Assembly: GCF_051466335.1 (NCBI RefSeq)
Contig: NZ_CP195793.1
Span: forward strand, 3,224,001 to 3,288,000
Direction of reading: 5' to 3'
Source: Planctomicrobium sp051466335
GTDB taxonomy: Bacteria; Planctomycetota; Planctomycetia; Planctomycetales; Planctomycetaceae
DNA: 64,000 nt
How positions within the stretch are numbered: position 1 is the stretch's first letter; each line of letters starts with the position of its first letter. A model generated the notes under the pieces. The model was not told the DNA's origin and made no database searches. It saw nothing but the letters and a program-made list of their open reading frames with translations. Positions 63,754 to 64,000 of this stretch are shown piece after piece. The translations under genes were made by a program, and so were the position numbers.

Positions 63754-64000
63754 ATGATTTCAAAGAGGCAATGGATATTAATGCAGGCCACGCGAAAGCT
63801 TTGGGCGCGAACAACTCTGTTCGCACTGCTTGGTGTCGTGAGCGCGTTGATTTCGATTGGAGCTCAATGGATTTACCCCGGTAAAATCCCCTTCAAAATC
63901 GGTGCTGATTCCGTTGATGGAATTCTTGGAATTCTCGCCTCGAGCATGTTGTCTGTGACGACGTTTTCGCTCAGCGTCATGATCGCTGCCTATTCTTCAG
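63754..64000 (+). CDS. DUF2254 membrane protein, cut by the window end
   Basis: A partial frame, open to the edge. From the ATG at 63754 or 63781 it reads KLWARTTLFALLGVVSALIS (first membrane segment), QWIYPGKIPF, then VDGILGILASSMLSVTTFSL with SVMIAAYSS (second segment). ILASSMLSVTTFSLSVM is characteristic of DUF2254, a large membrane-protein family of unknown function. Only about 82 of an expected 400-plus residues are in view. Confidence 0.75.
   Translation, partial: MISKRQWILMQATRKLWARTTLFALLGVVSALISIGAQWIYPGKIPFKIGADSVDGILGILASSMLSVTTFSLSVMIAAYSS

Overview
The window looks like chromosomal DNA of a planctomycete, probably order Planctomycetales and near Planctomycetaceae. The marks are lineage-typical families side by side: a PSCyt1/DUF1549/DUF1553 cytochrome protein (3.3-6.0 kb), a BBP7-type outer-membrane barrel (7.8-9.2 kb), a UDPGP-type nucleotidyltransferase of eukaryotic style, 2-phosphosulfolactate phosphatase, an archaeal-type formylmethanofuran dehydrogenase subunit C, a histone-H1-like basic tail, and LpxL-type acylation with a secretin, which imply a Gram-negative envelope. 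The assignment is by family content only. I saw no rRNA, CRISPR array, phage genes or insertion sequence. The DNA reads as core chromosome with many planctomycete-specific hypotheticals.

Layout. 0-9.3 kb: DegT aminotransferase with a coupled unknown gene, CobW GTPase, PSCyt1 protein, PlsC acyltransferase, BBP7 barrel. 9.3-19.3 kb: an envelope-looking block with a zinc-ribbon membrane protein, two tandem TolR/ExbD-like paralogs, and a secreted VWA+STN protein whose end runs through a nine-A tract into a TPR/DUF2135-like frame, then two small membrane proteins. 19.6-20.0 kb: SRP RNA and a second strongly structured, unidentified stretch. 20.1-27.7 kb: LysM protein, BtuF-like cobalamin binder, Tad-type secretin plus lipoprotein, membrane protein, SGNH hydrolase. 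27.8-32.2 kb: dnaX, recR, rpoN. 32.6-37.5 kb: UDP-sugar pyrophosphorylase, Gfo/Idh/MocA oxidoreductase, LpxL acyltransferase, HhH-GPD protein with H1-like tail. 37.7-43.0 kb: nusA-infB-rbfA on the minus strand. 43.6-50.1 kb: PDZ protein, PstS-like protein, tRNA-Arg(CCG), DUF4870 and DUF202 proteins, Prc protease. 50.7-56.4 kb: hypothetical, MntR-like regulator, double oligopeptide ABC ATPase, and small stress-type proteins (GlsB/YeaQ, DUF4112, PA2169 family, Cys/His-rich secreted protein). 56.6-64.0 kb: cysK, secreted hypothetical, BON-like small protein, comB, a GH10-like protein lacking the catalytic glutamates, fhcC, and the start of a DUF2254 gene cut by the window edge.

Three signals stand out. 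(1) Two nine-A tracts on coding strands, one in dnaX (29233-29241) and one at the 3' end of the VWA gene (15570-15578). Slippage at the first gives an immediate UGA and a gamma-like DnaX. Slippage at the second fuses two genes into a secreted protein of about 1368 residues. (2) A dispersed repeat of about 107 bp, with two near-complete copies and one partial copy, all in gaps between convergent genes, with its ends lying on the stop codons of neighbouring genes. (3) A set of stable hairpins just downstream of the SRP RNA that may be an unrecognised RNA.
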